Assembly: GCA_014155875.1 (NCBI GenBank)
Contig: JACEFZ010001418.1
Location: 12,501 to 76,500 of the forward strand
Origin: Cepaea nemoralis
Lineage: Eukaryota; Mollusca; Gastropoda; Stylommatophora; Helicidae
DNA length: 64,000 bases
Direction of reading: 5' to 3'
Part shown: piece by piece, positions 1 through 11,473 of the stretch
Position numbering within the stretch: position 1 is the stretch's first letter
How the letters are laid out: the number at the start of each line of letters is the position of its first letter
Made by a program: the position numbers and the translations under genes
Notes under the pieces: generated by a model
Database searches by the model: none
Told to the model about the DNA's origin: nothing
What the model saw: only the letters and a program-made list of their open reading frames with translations

Positions 1-48
1 CAGTTGTGATGTCAGTCCAGTTCATGATGTGTCTATGATAGTCTAGTT

Positions 49-408
49 CAGTGGTTCTCAACCAGTGAGGAATTTTAGGGTTTCCAGGGGGGGGGGGGGG
101 AAAATTAAGAATATTTCCAGATTCCCTTAATACAAGAACCGATTACTTGATATTGTTTTTCCTCCATACTTTATGGTTCTGTACTTCTTGCCCTTCTGAA
201 ATTCATAACGTAATTACTCGAAAATCATGTTTTATGTAGGCATCTAGACTTGTTCTAGTGTGTTACTGAATTTAGCTTCCATTTTTATGTATATTATGAA
301 GGGATAGGGTGGGGGGAGGAATTTATACAGAGGAAATAAGAGGGGGGGGATGACATTCTGAACATATGGTGAAGGGGTGCATGGGCCAAGAAAGGTTGAG
401 AACCACTG
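49..408. mobile_element. hAT-type MITE (non-autonomous DNA transposon)
   Basis: Terminal inverted repeats are visible: CAGTGGTTCTCAACC at the left end and its complement GGTTGAGAACCACTG at the right end. This matches the known terminus of hAT/Charlie-type elements. The flanking octamers are GTCTAGTT and GCGTAGTG, a decayed 8-bp target duplication; the left one fits the NTCTAGAN preference of that group. The interior is AT-rich with G runs near 90-102 and 342-349 and no coding frame. It sits inside the first minisatellite, so it inserted after that array had formed. Confidence 0.8.
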
Positions 409-3400
409 GCGTAGTGTACCAGGCTAGGATAGTCTAGTTTGTGATGTCAGTCAGGCTTTGATAGTCTAGTTTGTGATGTCAGTCAGGCTAGGATAGTCTA
501 CAGTAGTCAGCCTAGGATAGTCTGCAGTAGTTGCCAGGCTAAGATAGTCTAGTTTGTGATGTCAGTCAGGCTAAGAGTCTAGTTTGTGATGTCAGACTAG
601 GATAGTCTACAGTAGATGTCAGCCTAGGATAGTCTAGTTTGTGATGTCAGTCAGGCTAGGATAGTCTAGTTTGTGATGTCAGTCAGGCTAGGAGTTAGTT
701 TGTGATGCCAGTCAGACTAGGATAGTCTAGTTTGTGATGTCAGTCAGACTAGGATAGTCTACTGTAGATGTCAGCCTAGGATAGTCTAGTTTGTGATGTC
801 AGTCAGACTAGGATAGTCTACAGTAGATGTCAGGCTAGTATAGTCTAGTTTGTGATGTCAGTCAGGCTAGGATAGTCTAGTTTGTGATGTCAGTCAGACT
901 AGGATAGTCTACAGTAGTCAGCCTAGGATAGTCTAGTTTGTTTGTGATGTCAGTCAGACTAGGATAGTCTAATTTGTGATGTCAGTCAGGCTAGGGTAGT
1001 CTAGTTTGTGATGTCAGTCAGGCTAGGATAGTTTAGTTTGTGATGTCAGTCAGACTAGGATAGTCTAGTTTGTGGTGTCAGTCAGACTAGGATAGTCTAG
1101 TTTGTGATGTCAGTCAGACTAGGATAGTCTAGTTTGTGATGTCAGTCAGACTAGGATAGTCTACAGTAGATGTCAGCCTAGGATAGTCTAGTTTGTGATG
1201 TCAGTCAGGCTAGGATAGTCTAGTTTGTGATGCCAGACTAGGATAGTCTACAGTAGATGTCAGCCTAGGATAGTCAGCAGTAGATGTCAGCCTAGGATAG
1301 TCTACAGTAGATGTCAGACTAGGATAGTCTACAGTAGTCAGGCTAGAATAGTCTACAGTAGATGTCAGGCTAGAATAGTCTACAGTAGATGTCAGGCTAG
1401 GGCAGTCTACAGTAGTCAGGCTAGGAGTCTACAGTAGATGTCAGGCTAGGATAGTCTACAGTAGATGTCAGGCTAGGATAGTCTACAGTAGATGTCAGGC
1501 TAGAATATTCTACAGATGTCAGGTTAGGCAGTCTACAGATGTCAGGTTAGGATAGTCTACAGTAGTCAGGCTAGGATAGTCTACAGTAGATGTCAGGCTA
1601 GGATAGTCTACAGTAGATGTCAGGCTAGGATAGTCTACAGTAGTCAGCCTAGGATAGTTTACAGTAGTCAGCCTAGGATAGTCTTCAGTAGATGTCAGCC
1701 TAGGATAGTCTACAGTAGATGTCAGCCTAGGATAGTCTAGTTTGTGATGTCAGTCAGGCTAGGATAGTCTACAGTAGATGTCAGCCTAGGATAGTCTAGT
1801 TTGTGATGTCAGTCAGGCTATGATAGTCTACAGTAGATGTCAGCCTAGGATAGTCTAGTTTGTGATGTCAGACTAGGATAGTCTACAGTAGATGTCAGCC
1901 TAGGAGTCTAGTTTGTGATGTCAGTCAGCCTAGGAGTCTAGTTTGTGATGTCAGTCAGCCTAGGGTAGTCTAGTTTGTGATGTCAGTCAGCCTAGGATAG
2001 TCTAGTTTGTGATGTCAGTCAGACTAGGATAGTCTACAGTAGATGTCAGGCTATGATAGTCTAGTTTGTGATGTCAGTCAGGCTACGATAGTCTACAGTA
2101 GATGTCAGCCTAGGATAGTCTAGTTTGTGATGTCAGTCAGGCTAGGATAGTCTAGTTTGTGATGTCAGTCAGACTAGGATAGTCTACAGTAGATGTCAGC
2201 CTAGGATAGTCTAGTTTGTGATGTCAGTCAGGCTAGGATAGTCTAGTTTGTGATGTCAGTCAGGCTAGGATAGTCTAGTTTGTGATGTCAGTCAGGCTAG
2301 GATAGTCTAGTTTGTGATGTCAGTCAGACTAGGATAGTCTACAGTAGATGTCAGGCTAGGATAGTCTAGTTTGTGATGTCAGTCAGGCTAGGATAGTCTA
2401 CAGTAGATGTCAGCCTAGGATAGTCTAGTTTGTGATGTCAGTCAGGCTAGGATAGTCGAGTTTGTGATGTCAGTCAGGCTAGGATAGTCGAGTTTGTGAT
2501 GTCAGTCAGACTAGGATAGTCTACAGTAGATGTCAGCCTAGGATAGTCTAGTTTGTGATGTCAGTCAGGCTAGGATAGTCTAGTTTGTGATGTCAGTCAG
2601 GCTAGGATAGTCTAGTTTGTGATGTCAGTCAGGCTAGGATAGTCTAGTTTGTGATGTCAGTCAGACTAGGATAGTCTACAGTAGATGTCAGGCTAGGATA
2701 GTCTAGTTTGTGATGTCAGTCAGGCTACGATAGTCTACAGTAGATTTCTGGCTAGGATAGTCTAGTTTGTGATGTCAGTCAGGCTAGGATAGTCTACACT
2801 AGATTTCTGGATAGGATAGTCTACAGTAGATGTCAAGCTAGGGCAGTCTACAGTAGATGTCAGGCTAGGGCAGTCTACAGTAGATGTCAGGCTAGGGCAG
2901 TCTACAGTAGATGTCAGGCTAGGATAGTCTACAGTAGATGTCAGGCTAGGATAGTCTACAGTAGATGTCAGGCTAGGATAGTCTACAGATGATGTCAGGC
3001 TAGGATAGTCTACAGATGATGTCAGGCTAGGATAGTCTACAGTAGATTTCAGACTAGGGCAGTCTACAGTAGTCAGGCTAGGATAATCTACAGTAGATGT
3101 CAGGCTAAGATAGTCTACAGTAGATGTCAGGCTAGGATAGTCTACAGTAGATGTCAGGCTAGGATAGTCTACAGTAGATGTCAGGCTAGGGCAGTCTACA
3201 GTAGATGTCAGGCTAGGATAGTCTACAGTAGATGTCAGGCTAGGATAGTCTACAGTAGATGTCAGGCTAGGATAGTCTACAGTAGATGTCAGGCTAGGAT
3301 AGTCTACAGTAGATGTCAGGCTAGGATAGTCTACAGTAGATGTCAGGCTAGGATAGTCTACAGTAGATGTCAGGCTAGGATAGTCTACAGTAGATGTCAG

Positions 3401-3429
3401 GCTAGGATAGTCTACAGTAGTCAGGCTAG
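409..3429. repeat. Minisatellite A (27/32-bp units)
   Basis: About 100 tandem units of two interleaved types. The 32-bp type carries GATAGTCTAGTTTGTGATGT. The 27-bp type carries CTACAGTAGATGTCAGGCTA. The two alternate irregularly up to about 2790; the 27-bp type is nearly pure from about 2820 to 3429. Bases 1-48 belong to the same array, beyond the MITE. The 27-bp stretch is free of stops on the minus strand, giving a spurious 240-codon frame. Confidence 0.95.
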
Positions 3430-6400
3430 TGTGACAAGATCGCCTTGGGTAGTGAGTTAACCACACCCGAGGTGTCTCTAGCACTCCCGTGTATTCTAAC
3501 CCCAGGGGTTGGACAGGTAGATACTGTTTGCTCCCTCTGCTGTTGACCTCGTATTAGTTATGTCTACAAGCCCCTCCAGATTCTAGACCCCCACTAACTA
3601 CCTATTCCCTTGGAACAATGAACACTGAAGCATCGTCAGAGACCACACTCAATAATTGTACAAAGAGTAAGTCAACATACACAAAGTTTATTCTACCCTT
3701 GAGAATATAGAACTGAAATGAACACCCTGATAGAATAATCTATTTACACAAGTAGAGGGTAGAGTAGAGACAGAATCAGAGATATGGTTCCTTCATCATA
3801 AGGCTGAGAAGTAGATTGGATGCAGATGTCCTGTCCAGTCGGTCCGCCACTAACCCGGCTTCCTTCCAGTGAGATGACTAGAACCTTGGAGACCACTCCG
3901 TCCCCAGAGCTTGGATCAAGTTACCCCTGGACCTCCCTCAACTGGACGAACCGCAACTTCATCACTTCCTAATGAGTCACTGCTAAAGTTAATACACAGT
4001 TCTCTGTAGACAGCCTGGCTGGGAGACCCTCCTCCTGGAGGTGACCCCAGTTACTCTTGACTGGATTAAATGTCTGTAGCCAATGACCAATCTAATGGTC
4101 CCTAAGTAGTAGTACATACATATCCCTGGTTGGGTAATAAGATAGTTCTGTTGATACTGCACTAGAGTCCTACAAGAAAAACATACGATGGCAACACTGT
4201 TCAGTTAGGACAATAATTAGTTGTCCGCTATACCTGATAACACTTGAATTAGTTTCTATATGGAAGCTGGTGTAGGTCTCATGACCTGCCACTAAAGCTG
4301 CCGTAGGAACCGCACAAGTTTATAGATCAATCTTGCTTCAAGTTTCCGACGTTTAGGCGGAACCACAATAGGTGAATAGGCTTGGACTGGATGCGCTCCC
4401 AGAGCTGAGAGTACCCCTACTTGATACACCTCCCTGGGTTAATCTAGCTACACCAATCACAGTCTATTGTCTATTATCATTGAGCGTGATTGCTCAGGTT
4501 GCTGAACCTCTTTCATTGCTGAAATAGAGCATCTGCTAATTCAGAAAGACACAAACCATCACGTCCCACATGTGCAATGTCAGGGCACTAAAATCACTGG
4601 ATAACATTCAGTTATGATGATTCACCCTTTCACATGGTGTGGTCATCAGGCGTGGTAAGTAAGCGAATCTACCCTTCGCTGTGGTATACGAAGTGGTTTC
4701 AGGCAAACAATTGTAATAGACTGGTCAACAGGCAACTCCTGAAAGGAAGAGCGATTGGTGAGTATTCTGGCCCAAACATTGGTCCACATGCATCCTATCC
4801 CTGACTACTCAACCTTCAGTCAGGCTCAATAGTTATTTAAATAACTAAAGCATTATCTCTATATTGAGAGTAGTAAAGCATGGGTTTCTGTCAATGTCAG
4901 CTGGCCTCAAAGAACAGCCCGTCAAACAGAGCAAGTAATCAGAGTGACGAGTCTGATCGTATGTCTCACCTATCCCTAATCATCTACCAGTTGTCGCTAA
5001 CGTCACTAGCTATAGTAATCGGTTATCATAGTTCTAAAATTAACAGAACTAAATATTAAAGTGAAGAGTCCCTGGACTCGTTCCTTACATTGAATATGTT
5101 CAATAGTAACATAATACTGATCACTGTACCATCCCTCGGGATATAGGGATAATACATGATCACATCAAGTATTTACACACACAGTTTTGCTGGTGGGACA
5201 TCCTGCCCACCCAATAGCAAAACTCTTATCAGACTCTTCCCTAGTCAAGAAGCCTTCTTGGTAAAACATGTTCCCCACATGTTCCAAGGGTTATGTTCCA
5301 GCTCTGCCCTTCCAAGTGGATTAACCTTGGCCTGGACCGAACTTCATAGCTGGCCTGGTCTGCCAGCACCATACTTTCATAACTTGCTTTCAATCCCCAT
5401 ATCCCATATGTCCCCGTGTCTCATGCAACCTCCTTTTGTCCTTCCATACGTCTATCACCCCAGCACTGACTCGCACTTGTGCACGCATGAAAGCGCAGGA
5501 CAGTAAAGACAAGAATTAAGAACGCATGTTGACATTGTGACGGTAACGTTTTGTTATCACGCGTCGAACCACTCGGCGTTCGGTATCGCTCCAAGAAGTT
5601 TCACATAGCATGACCATATATATATATATATATATAAAAATGAAGACTTACCTTAACACAGAAATCTGCAATTCCACACAATGAATTCACTATTACGTTA
5701 TCACACAATAGTTACATCATTCCCTGTGGTTAAGCACTAAGTTCTCTCATTACTTAGTAGCTAAGCACATTACTGCCTGAATCTCCACCTACCAACTTAC
5801 CTTGCTATCCAACAGTTCCTCTAGCTTCAGCTACTGACTGACATAAGTTTAGGTTCATATCATACACTATTAACTATGTCCTATTATAAAACAGCAACAT
5901 AGTATATGCAATGATTTGCCACACATGGTAAATACAAGTTGAACACAAATCGCTAATATCACAGGCCTACATTTCAAGCCGGTAACTCAACTACACACGC
6001 TTGTAAACAAACGCTACACACGTCCTAGTTTCTCAACCGCTGTTTCGATCGGTTCCTCATTAGCAATGCCAAGACAACCAACCGCATATTTAATGAGCTT
6101 AGAACGATTGCATTTTGTGAACAATTACAAAGTTAAATTAATTAACCAAGTAGATACCTGAATGACTTGAACCAGCCTCCAGTCAGCTACCAGAACTGTT
6201 CATTGGCCAAACATGCCGTATGTGATAACAGTCAGCTGCAACTTGGTTGAGTTGAGACGCTATACAAATGGCTTAACTCTACTCGACTGTCCTTTAAGTC
6301 CCCTGACTTAATTCAACTCAACACTACTAGGCCAGACCTCACTGTCAGTCTCACAACTCCACTATATCCTCACTAGCTTGGCTGGTGTCTCCCACACCTC

Positions 6401-6850
6401 AGCCCAAGATTCAATACTCAGAGCTCAGACCTCCACTGTCTGGCTAAAACTCAACTCCCCTTTACTTTCCCATACTCGGATATTTATCCCCTCTTTGCAG
6501 ACCTCCCACATAACACAGCATTAACCTCTTGATCGCACTTATCAGTCCCCATGAATTTACACCTTAGACTTCTCCTTTCTCCATCAGACTGTCGCGTACT
6601 CCTGTGTCTTCGTGCCTCCGCCTGCCATCTCCATGATCTGTTTGCTTCTCCCAGGGACCTACCACAATGCATCATTTCACCTCTGTCACCCTACTTTACA
6701 TTCCTTCAATCTACTGTTTCCCTAGATTTTCAATTACGTTTGACCTTCCCACCTGTGATTTAAAACTAGACAACTTGGGCTTCCCTAATTAACCTGAAGA
6801 TTTATGACATGTCCGTGCCTACCCCCTCACCTAGTCTGGGATAACCCCAG
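3430..6850 (-). mobile_element. Non-coding long repeat, copy A
   Basis: It begins TGTGACAAGATCGCCTTGGG directly after minisatellite A. From 3430 to about 6245 it aligns by eye with copy B (7643-10640), sharing many blocks such as GTGTATTCTAACCCCAGGGG and CCCCTCCAGATTCTAGACCC. From about 6246 to 6850 the two copies no longer match, so the right end is diverged, replaced or lost; no TGTCACA end or target duplication was found there. Orientation is taken from copy B: read on the minus strand it has AATAAA (3687-3692) and splice-donor-like motifs (5646-5654 and 6154-6160) at the same places. An (AT)n run lies at 5616-5636. A 116-codon plus-strand frame at 5156-5506 is broken in copy B and is not taken as a gene. 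Confidence 0.65.
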
Positions 6851-7258
6851 TTTGTAGAAGTTGATTGATGTGATATCCTCATTGATAAAGTTGATTGATG
6901 TGATGTCCTCCTTGATAAAGTTGATGGATGCGATGTCCTCCTTGATAAAGTTGACGGATGCGATGTCCTCCTTGATAAAGTTGATTGATGTGATGTCCTC
7001 CTTGATAAAGTTGATTGATGTGATGTCCTTGATAAAGTTGATTGATGTGATGTCCTCCTTGATAAAGTTGAGTGATGTGATGTCCTCCTTGATAACGTTG
7101 ATTGATGTGATGTCCTCCTTGATAAAGTTGATTGATGTGATGTCCTCCTTGATAAAGTTCATTGATGTGATATCCTCCTTGATAAAATTCATTGATGTCC
7201 TCATAGATAGGGCAAGTTGATTGATGTGATATCCTCATTGATAAAGTTAATGTCCTCA
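6851..7258. repeat. Minisatellite B, left part (30-bp units)
   Basis: About 13 units of GTTGATTGATGTGATGTCCT followed by CCTTGATAAA, some degraded. The array is cut at 7258 by the LTR retrotransposon and resumes at 16320 with the same unit. The copied pentamer CCTCA lies on both sides. Open frames on both strands here are repeat artefacts. Confidence 0.95.
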
Positions 7259-7642
7259 TGTCAGTCTTGCGTTACTCACACAGGCATTCTCGCGACTTCA
7301 TCTATACCTCAAATATAACTTCGCTTGTACAGATGGTATACACAGGATTTTATTTCAGGCAAGCCTGACAATCATACATTTGCGACAAGGCGTTATCTGC
7401 CTGTCAAATCAATACAATGGTCGCGACTCGTCACACAGTATATATATCATTAAACATGATCACTCTCTCTAATATCACATGCGTTCACAACATTAGATAA
7501 TGGCTTCAGAAAAACACTTATGTCCTGTCGGGAAGCCGTCTTGTCGCTGTCTGACTCAACTCAGTCCGTCGCTTGCCTACGTGGTCAAAATCCCTCGTGC
7601 GGTCAGCAACTCTACGTGCTGTTATATTTGTCACGTAGTACT
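7259..7642 (-). repeat. 3' LTR, first piece
   Basis: Matches 15657-16037 of the intact LTR, including the AATAAA signal (7349-7354). It ends at the copied pentamer GTACT (7638-7642), where copy B inserted. Open frames here are incidental. Confidence 0.9.
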
Positions 7643-10600
7643 TGTGACAGGTTTGCCTTGGGTATTGAGAGTTAACCAAGCCCAAGGGGTCCTTAGCACT
7701 CCCGTGTATTCTAACCCCAGGGGTTGGATGGGCAGATACACTGTTTACCCTGTGGTTGCCCTCAAATGGTATAAATGTCTACAAGCCCCTCCAGATTCTA
7801 GACCCCCACTCTCTACCTTCTCCCTTGGGACAATGAACCCTGAGGTATCGTCCGAGACCACACTCAATCACTGTACAAAGAATCAGTCAACAACAAAGTT
7901 TATTCTACCCTAAAGACAATAGGTAGGATATGAACACCCTGATAGTATAAACTATTTACAATAGCAGAAGATAGGTTAGAGACAGAATCAGAGATAGAGA
8001 TGCTTCGTATATCATCCCGAGGCTGACGTGCAGGTTTGAGACACATGATCCGTCCAGTCGGTCCGACACTCACCCGGCTCTCTTCCAGAATGACTGGAAC
8101 CTTTGGAGACCACTCCGTCCCCAGAGCTAAGATCAAATGTCAGAGGAACTACCCCTTCGGATCACCGACTGCTGGATGAACTTCTCTGCTCGGTCCCACT
8201 GAATCGCTGTGACCAACTTTCAGTTATCAAAGTACAGCCTGGTATGGAGACCCTCTTCCTTGAGGCGACCCCAGTTGATCTCTAGGTTTCTCTAGACTTA
8301 ACACATGACCGACCTAATGGTTCCGTAGTAGAATTGTATAACCTTGATTGGGTAATGAATGAGCACTGCAACAAGTCAAGTCACTAGAAAAACACCAATG
8401 TTCCGGTAACTGTTCACTATTCACTACAGTCGCATGTTCAGACTCCCTCAGAGTCCTGCACACATCTTGAAACATGGTTGAGCTTGGTAACAAAACACAT
8501 GGTCTCTAATTCTATGACTCGGTTGTTCGAATGATTGAGCAAGACCTATTTCATATTCAGCATACAAAGTTCGTAAAGGTCAGGATGAGTTGACCGGTCT
8601 ACCACTTTGAGTTCGAGTAAGAAAATACGCAAGCTGGTGTGGGTCTAGCCATGACCGTTCACTCGTGCCAATGTAGTTACAGCCCCTTTGGTTTGGGCCA
8701 GTCTTTGCCTGGTCTGTCCCACGTTTAGGCGGAAACACATTGATTTGGACTTGATGAGCTCCCAGAGCTGCGCCTACCCCACCTTGGTAAGTCTCTCTGG
8801 AGTGAGCCTGCCATCATAGCTCCGTAGTCAACCTTCATTACACACCGGCAAGATTGCTCAGGTAGATGAACTATATTCTGAAATAGTCTTACTCACAGTC
8901 TAATATGGAAAAACAAACCATCTAGTTCCACTAGTGCTGTTGCAGGGTTCTAGAATCACGTGGTGAGTATGAGTCATGCATGGTGATTCTCCCTCTTGCA
9001 TAATGTAGCACAGTCAGGCGTGGTAAAGTAGGTATTGTGACCCTTCGGCATGGATCACGTAGTGGTTTCCGGCAACTTAGTAATAGGCTGGTTCTAACAG
9101 GCAACACCTGAAAGTAAGAGCGATCGGTGAAAGTATTCGGCCCAAATATTGGCTCATGTGCATCAAAACCCTGAAAAATCAACCTTCAGTCTAGCTACCT
9201 AGTTATACAACTAAGTAGAGCAACATCTCTAAGTTGATAGTATTAATGCATCAAGCTCGGTCCAATGTCAGCTGGCCTTTCAGAGAACAGCCCGTCAAAC
9301 AGATTGAGAATCAAGAATGGTGAGTCTGATCTAGCGTTTCACCTATCCCTATTCACATAACGGTTGTCGCTAAAGTCATTCAGTAGTTGTTCAAGAGTTA
9401 ACTGGAACTAAACATCAAGGTAAGGTGTCCCTGGACCCCCCCCCCCCCCCCCCCCCCCCTTTACCGTATACATCTAATCATAGACCAACAATGATCAAGG
9501 CACCATCACTTGGGATATAGTAACAATACCAGACCATATAACATATCTACAGTTTCCATTTCGCTAGTGGGACCTCCTGCCCACTCTATAGCGAAACTCT
9601 TCTTGTTAGACTCTTCCCTAGAGTCAAGAAGTCTTTCCAGCGAAAACATGCTCCCCACATGTTCAAGGTTCTCCCCAGTTCTGCATTTCTAAGAGGATTA
9701 GCCTTGGCCGTGGCTGAACTTCACTGGCCTGGTTATACCAGTCTCATACAAGAAAAACTCACACGCAATCCTCATATTCCATTCGTCCCCGAATCTCATT
9801 CGTCCTCCATTTGTTCCTCCATACTTTCCTCACATCAGCACTGACGTACCCACGCAAGTATGGATAGAACAGGACAGGAAAGAATAGCTTGAAGAACGCC
9901 TGTACATCGCGACGGTAATGCCATGTTATCTCGCTTCGAACCACTTCGGCGGTCGGTACATTATTCATAGAAGTAGTGCTCATGACCTAGTATATACGTA
10001 ATAACATCGTATATCTCTCTAGCACCACTGAAGAACTTACCTTCGTATGAATTCCCAGTTCCTCGAATGTATTCACTATTTAGTTCACACACCAAATAGC
10101 TACATCACTTCTTAGAGTTAATCACGTACGTGCTCTATTTCCCTATCACATGAGTGCTTCACTAGCTCACTCTTCAGCTACCAACTTACTTTGTCTACTT
10201 TCAGCGCTCAGCTAACATAATTACTGACTGGCATCAAGTAAGTTCATACTATACCATAGTTTACTGGTCCCTACTACAGAACAGCAAACATAGTATATGC
10301 AACTACGAACTATAAACAATCAATAACATTGTAACCCAATTTGCCAATTTTAATGGACTTTTCGTTCTAAGCAGTTGACAAAACAGCTGTTCACGACGGC
10401 TTGTAAACACAAGTATACACACCGCTGTGCGCTGCCCTCGTTCTACCTAGGTTATCGATCAGTCACGTCATTGCTAGGCTAGACGCCCGCATATTTAATT
10501 AGCTATGAACGATCACACTTTCTGCTCACTTTACAACGTTAAATTAATTACTACAATGCATACCTGAATCGGTTGATTGTTTCCAGTCAGCTTCAATGAC

Positions 10601-10997
10601 TATCTTACGCCAGCAGGTCGTGAAATGACAGTCCGCTGTAACTTGGTTGTGGGTGAAGTGGGTTCACTGCTACCCAAAAGCAGTACCTTCTCACACAAGA
10701 GATGGAAAGTGAATGAGCTGTGCCAGCCACATTTCTCCCTCGTGCGGACGAATGCGCTCGAGAAAGAAGTGCTGCACGAAGTGTGGCAACTCCACGTGAA
10801 ACTATTTTCCACAGTGGAATTCTAGGTTCTAACAGCACTTGAAGTTAGTGTGGTACTGAGCCACCTTGGAACCTTCCAGATGGAAAATTCCTACTGGGCT
10901 ATCCCCGATCTATTTATAGACGGGGAAAGTCCCGGATGACGCCGAACAGAGTGGAAAATCGCCCGACACGGCACAAATGACTTGCCGTTTTGTCACA
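7643..10997 (-). mobile_element. Non-coding long repeat, copy B, nested in the 3' LTR
   Basis: A 3355-bp insertion flanked by GTACT on both sides; the uninterrupted LTR has a single GTACT at this point. Ends are TGTGACA and TGTCACA, a 7-bp inverted repeat with TG...CA termini, as in an LTR. No convincing coding frame is present. Read on the minus strand it looks like a transcription unit: TATAAATA (10911-10918) about 80 bp in, a kappa-B-like GGGACTTTCC just before it, donor-like CAGGTATGC (10558-10566) and AAGGTAAGT (10035-10043), and AATAAA (7899-7904) about 255 bp from the end. A C24 run lies at 9436-9459. It could be a solo LTR of a large retroelement or a non-autonomous short-inverted-repeat element. 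The sequence does not decide, and the family is not one I can name. Confidence 0.8.
10911..10933 (-). promoter_or_regulatory. TATA box with adjacent kappa-B-like site in copy B
   Basis: On the minus strand, GGGACTTTCC (10924-10933) is followed after 5 bases by TATAAATA (10911-10918), about 65-85 bp inside the element end. GGGACTTTCC is the classical NF-kappa-B site. Its spacing to the TATA box suggests a core promoter for a minus-strand transcript of the repeat. Function is inferred. Confidence 0.5.
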
Positions 10998-11002
10998 GTA
11001 CT

Positions 11003-11290
11003 ATCGTCTTAGTACTGATTAACCCTAAAGTTCTATTACTGTTTACGTCGTCACGGTATTCTCCGTGACCTAATGTACCCATCCCCTATTCTCGGAGTTG
11101 GTCCCTCTGCTGTCCTAAATATGACACGTTAGTGTTCCCACCCGAGTCTGGTCTTATAACTGTTCTTAAGTCCTAGCTTGGGTGCTGTCTCTACTCTGTC
11201 TATACCTTTATAGAGGTCCTGTCTCTCTGTCCTCTGTCCTTGCCCCTCTTCTGTCCCTAGTCTGTCCTAGTGGTATCTAACACCTTGACA
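11003..11290 (-). repeat. 3' LTR, second piece
   Basis: Matches 16038-16319 of the intact LTR, starting after the second GTACT (10998-11002). It ends CACCTTGACA at 11290, next to the polypurine tract. The TATA box copy is at about 11207-11213. Confidence 0.9.
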
Positions 11291-11310
11291 TGCTCTCATC
11301 ATCCCCCACA
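11291..11310 (-). promoter_or_regulatory. Polypurine tract of the retrotransposon
   Basis: On the minus strand GGGGGATGATGAGAGCA lies directly before the 3' LTR start. It is purine-rich and in the position where plus-strand DNA synthesis of LTR elements is primed. Confidence 0.6.
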
Positions 11311-11473
11311 TTGCGTCACCAGATTAATGTAGTAGGTGTGACGCAATGTCGTCGTAGCATATAAAATTAGTCTGATCTAATTTGTCAAGGGGTTCACTGG
11401 TCTGTCATAAGGTACCACTTCTGACTCAAACAAGTCTGATAACAAGTTGCTGTATCTAACCACTGGTTTCAGA

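Noticed and set aside
5156..5506. 116-codon plus-strand frame in copy A
   Set aside because: The matching region in copy B (9510-9844) is broken by shifts, so no protein is conserved between the copies.
7500..7913. 137-codon plus-strand frame across the LTR and the start of copy B
   Set aside because: It spans the insertion junction of two unrelated elements and is therefore accidental.
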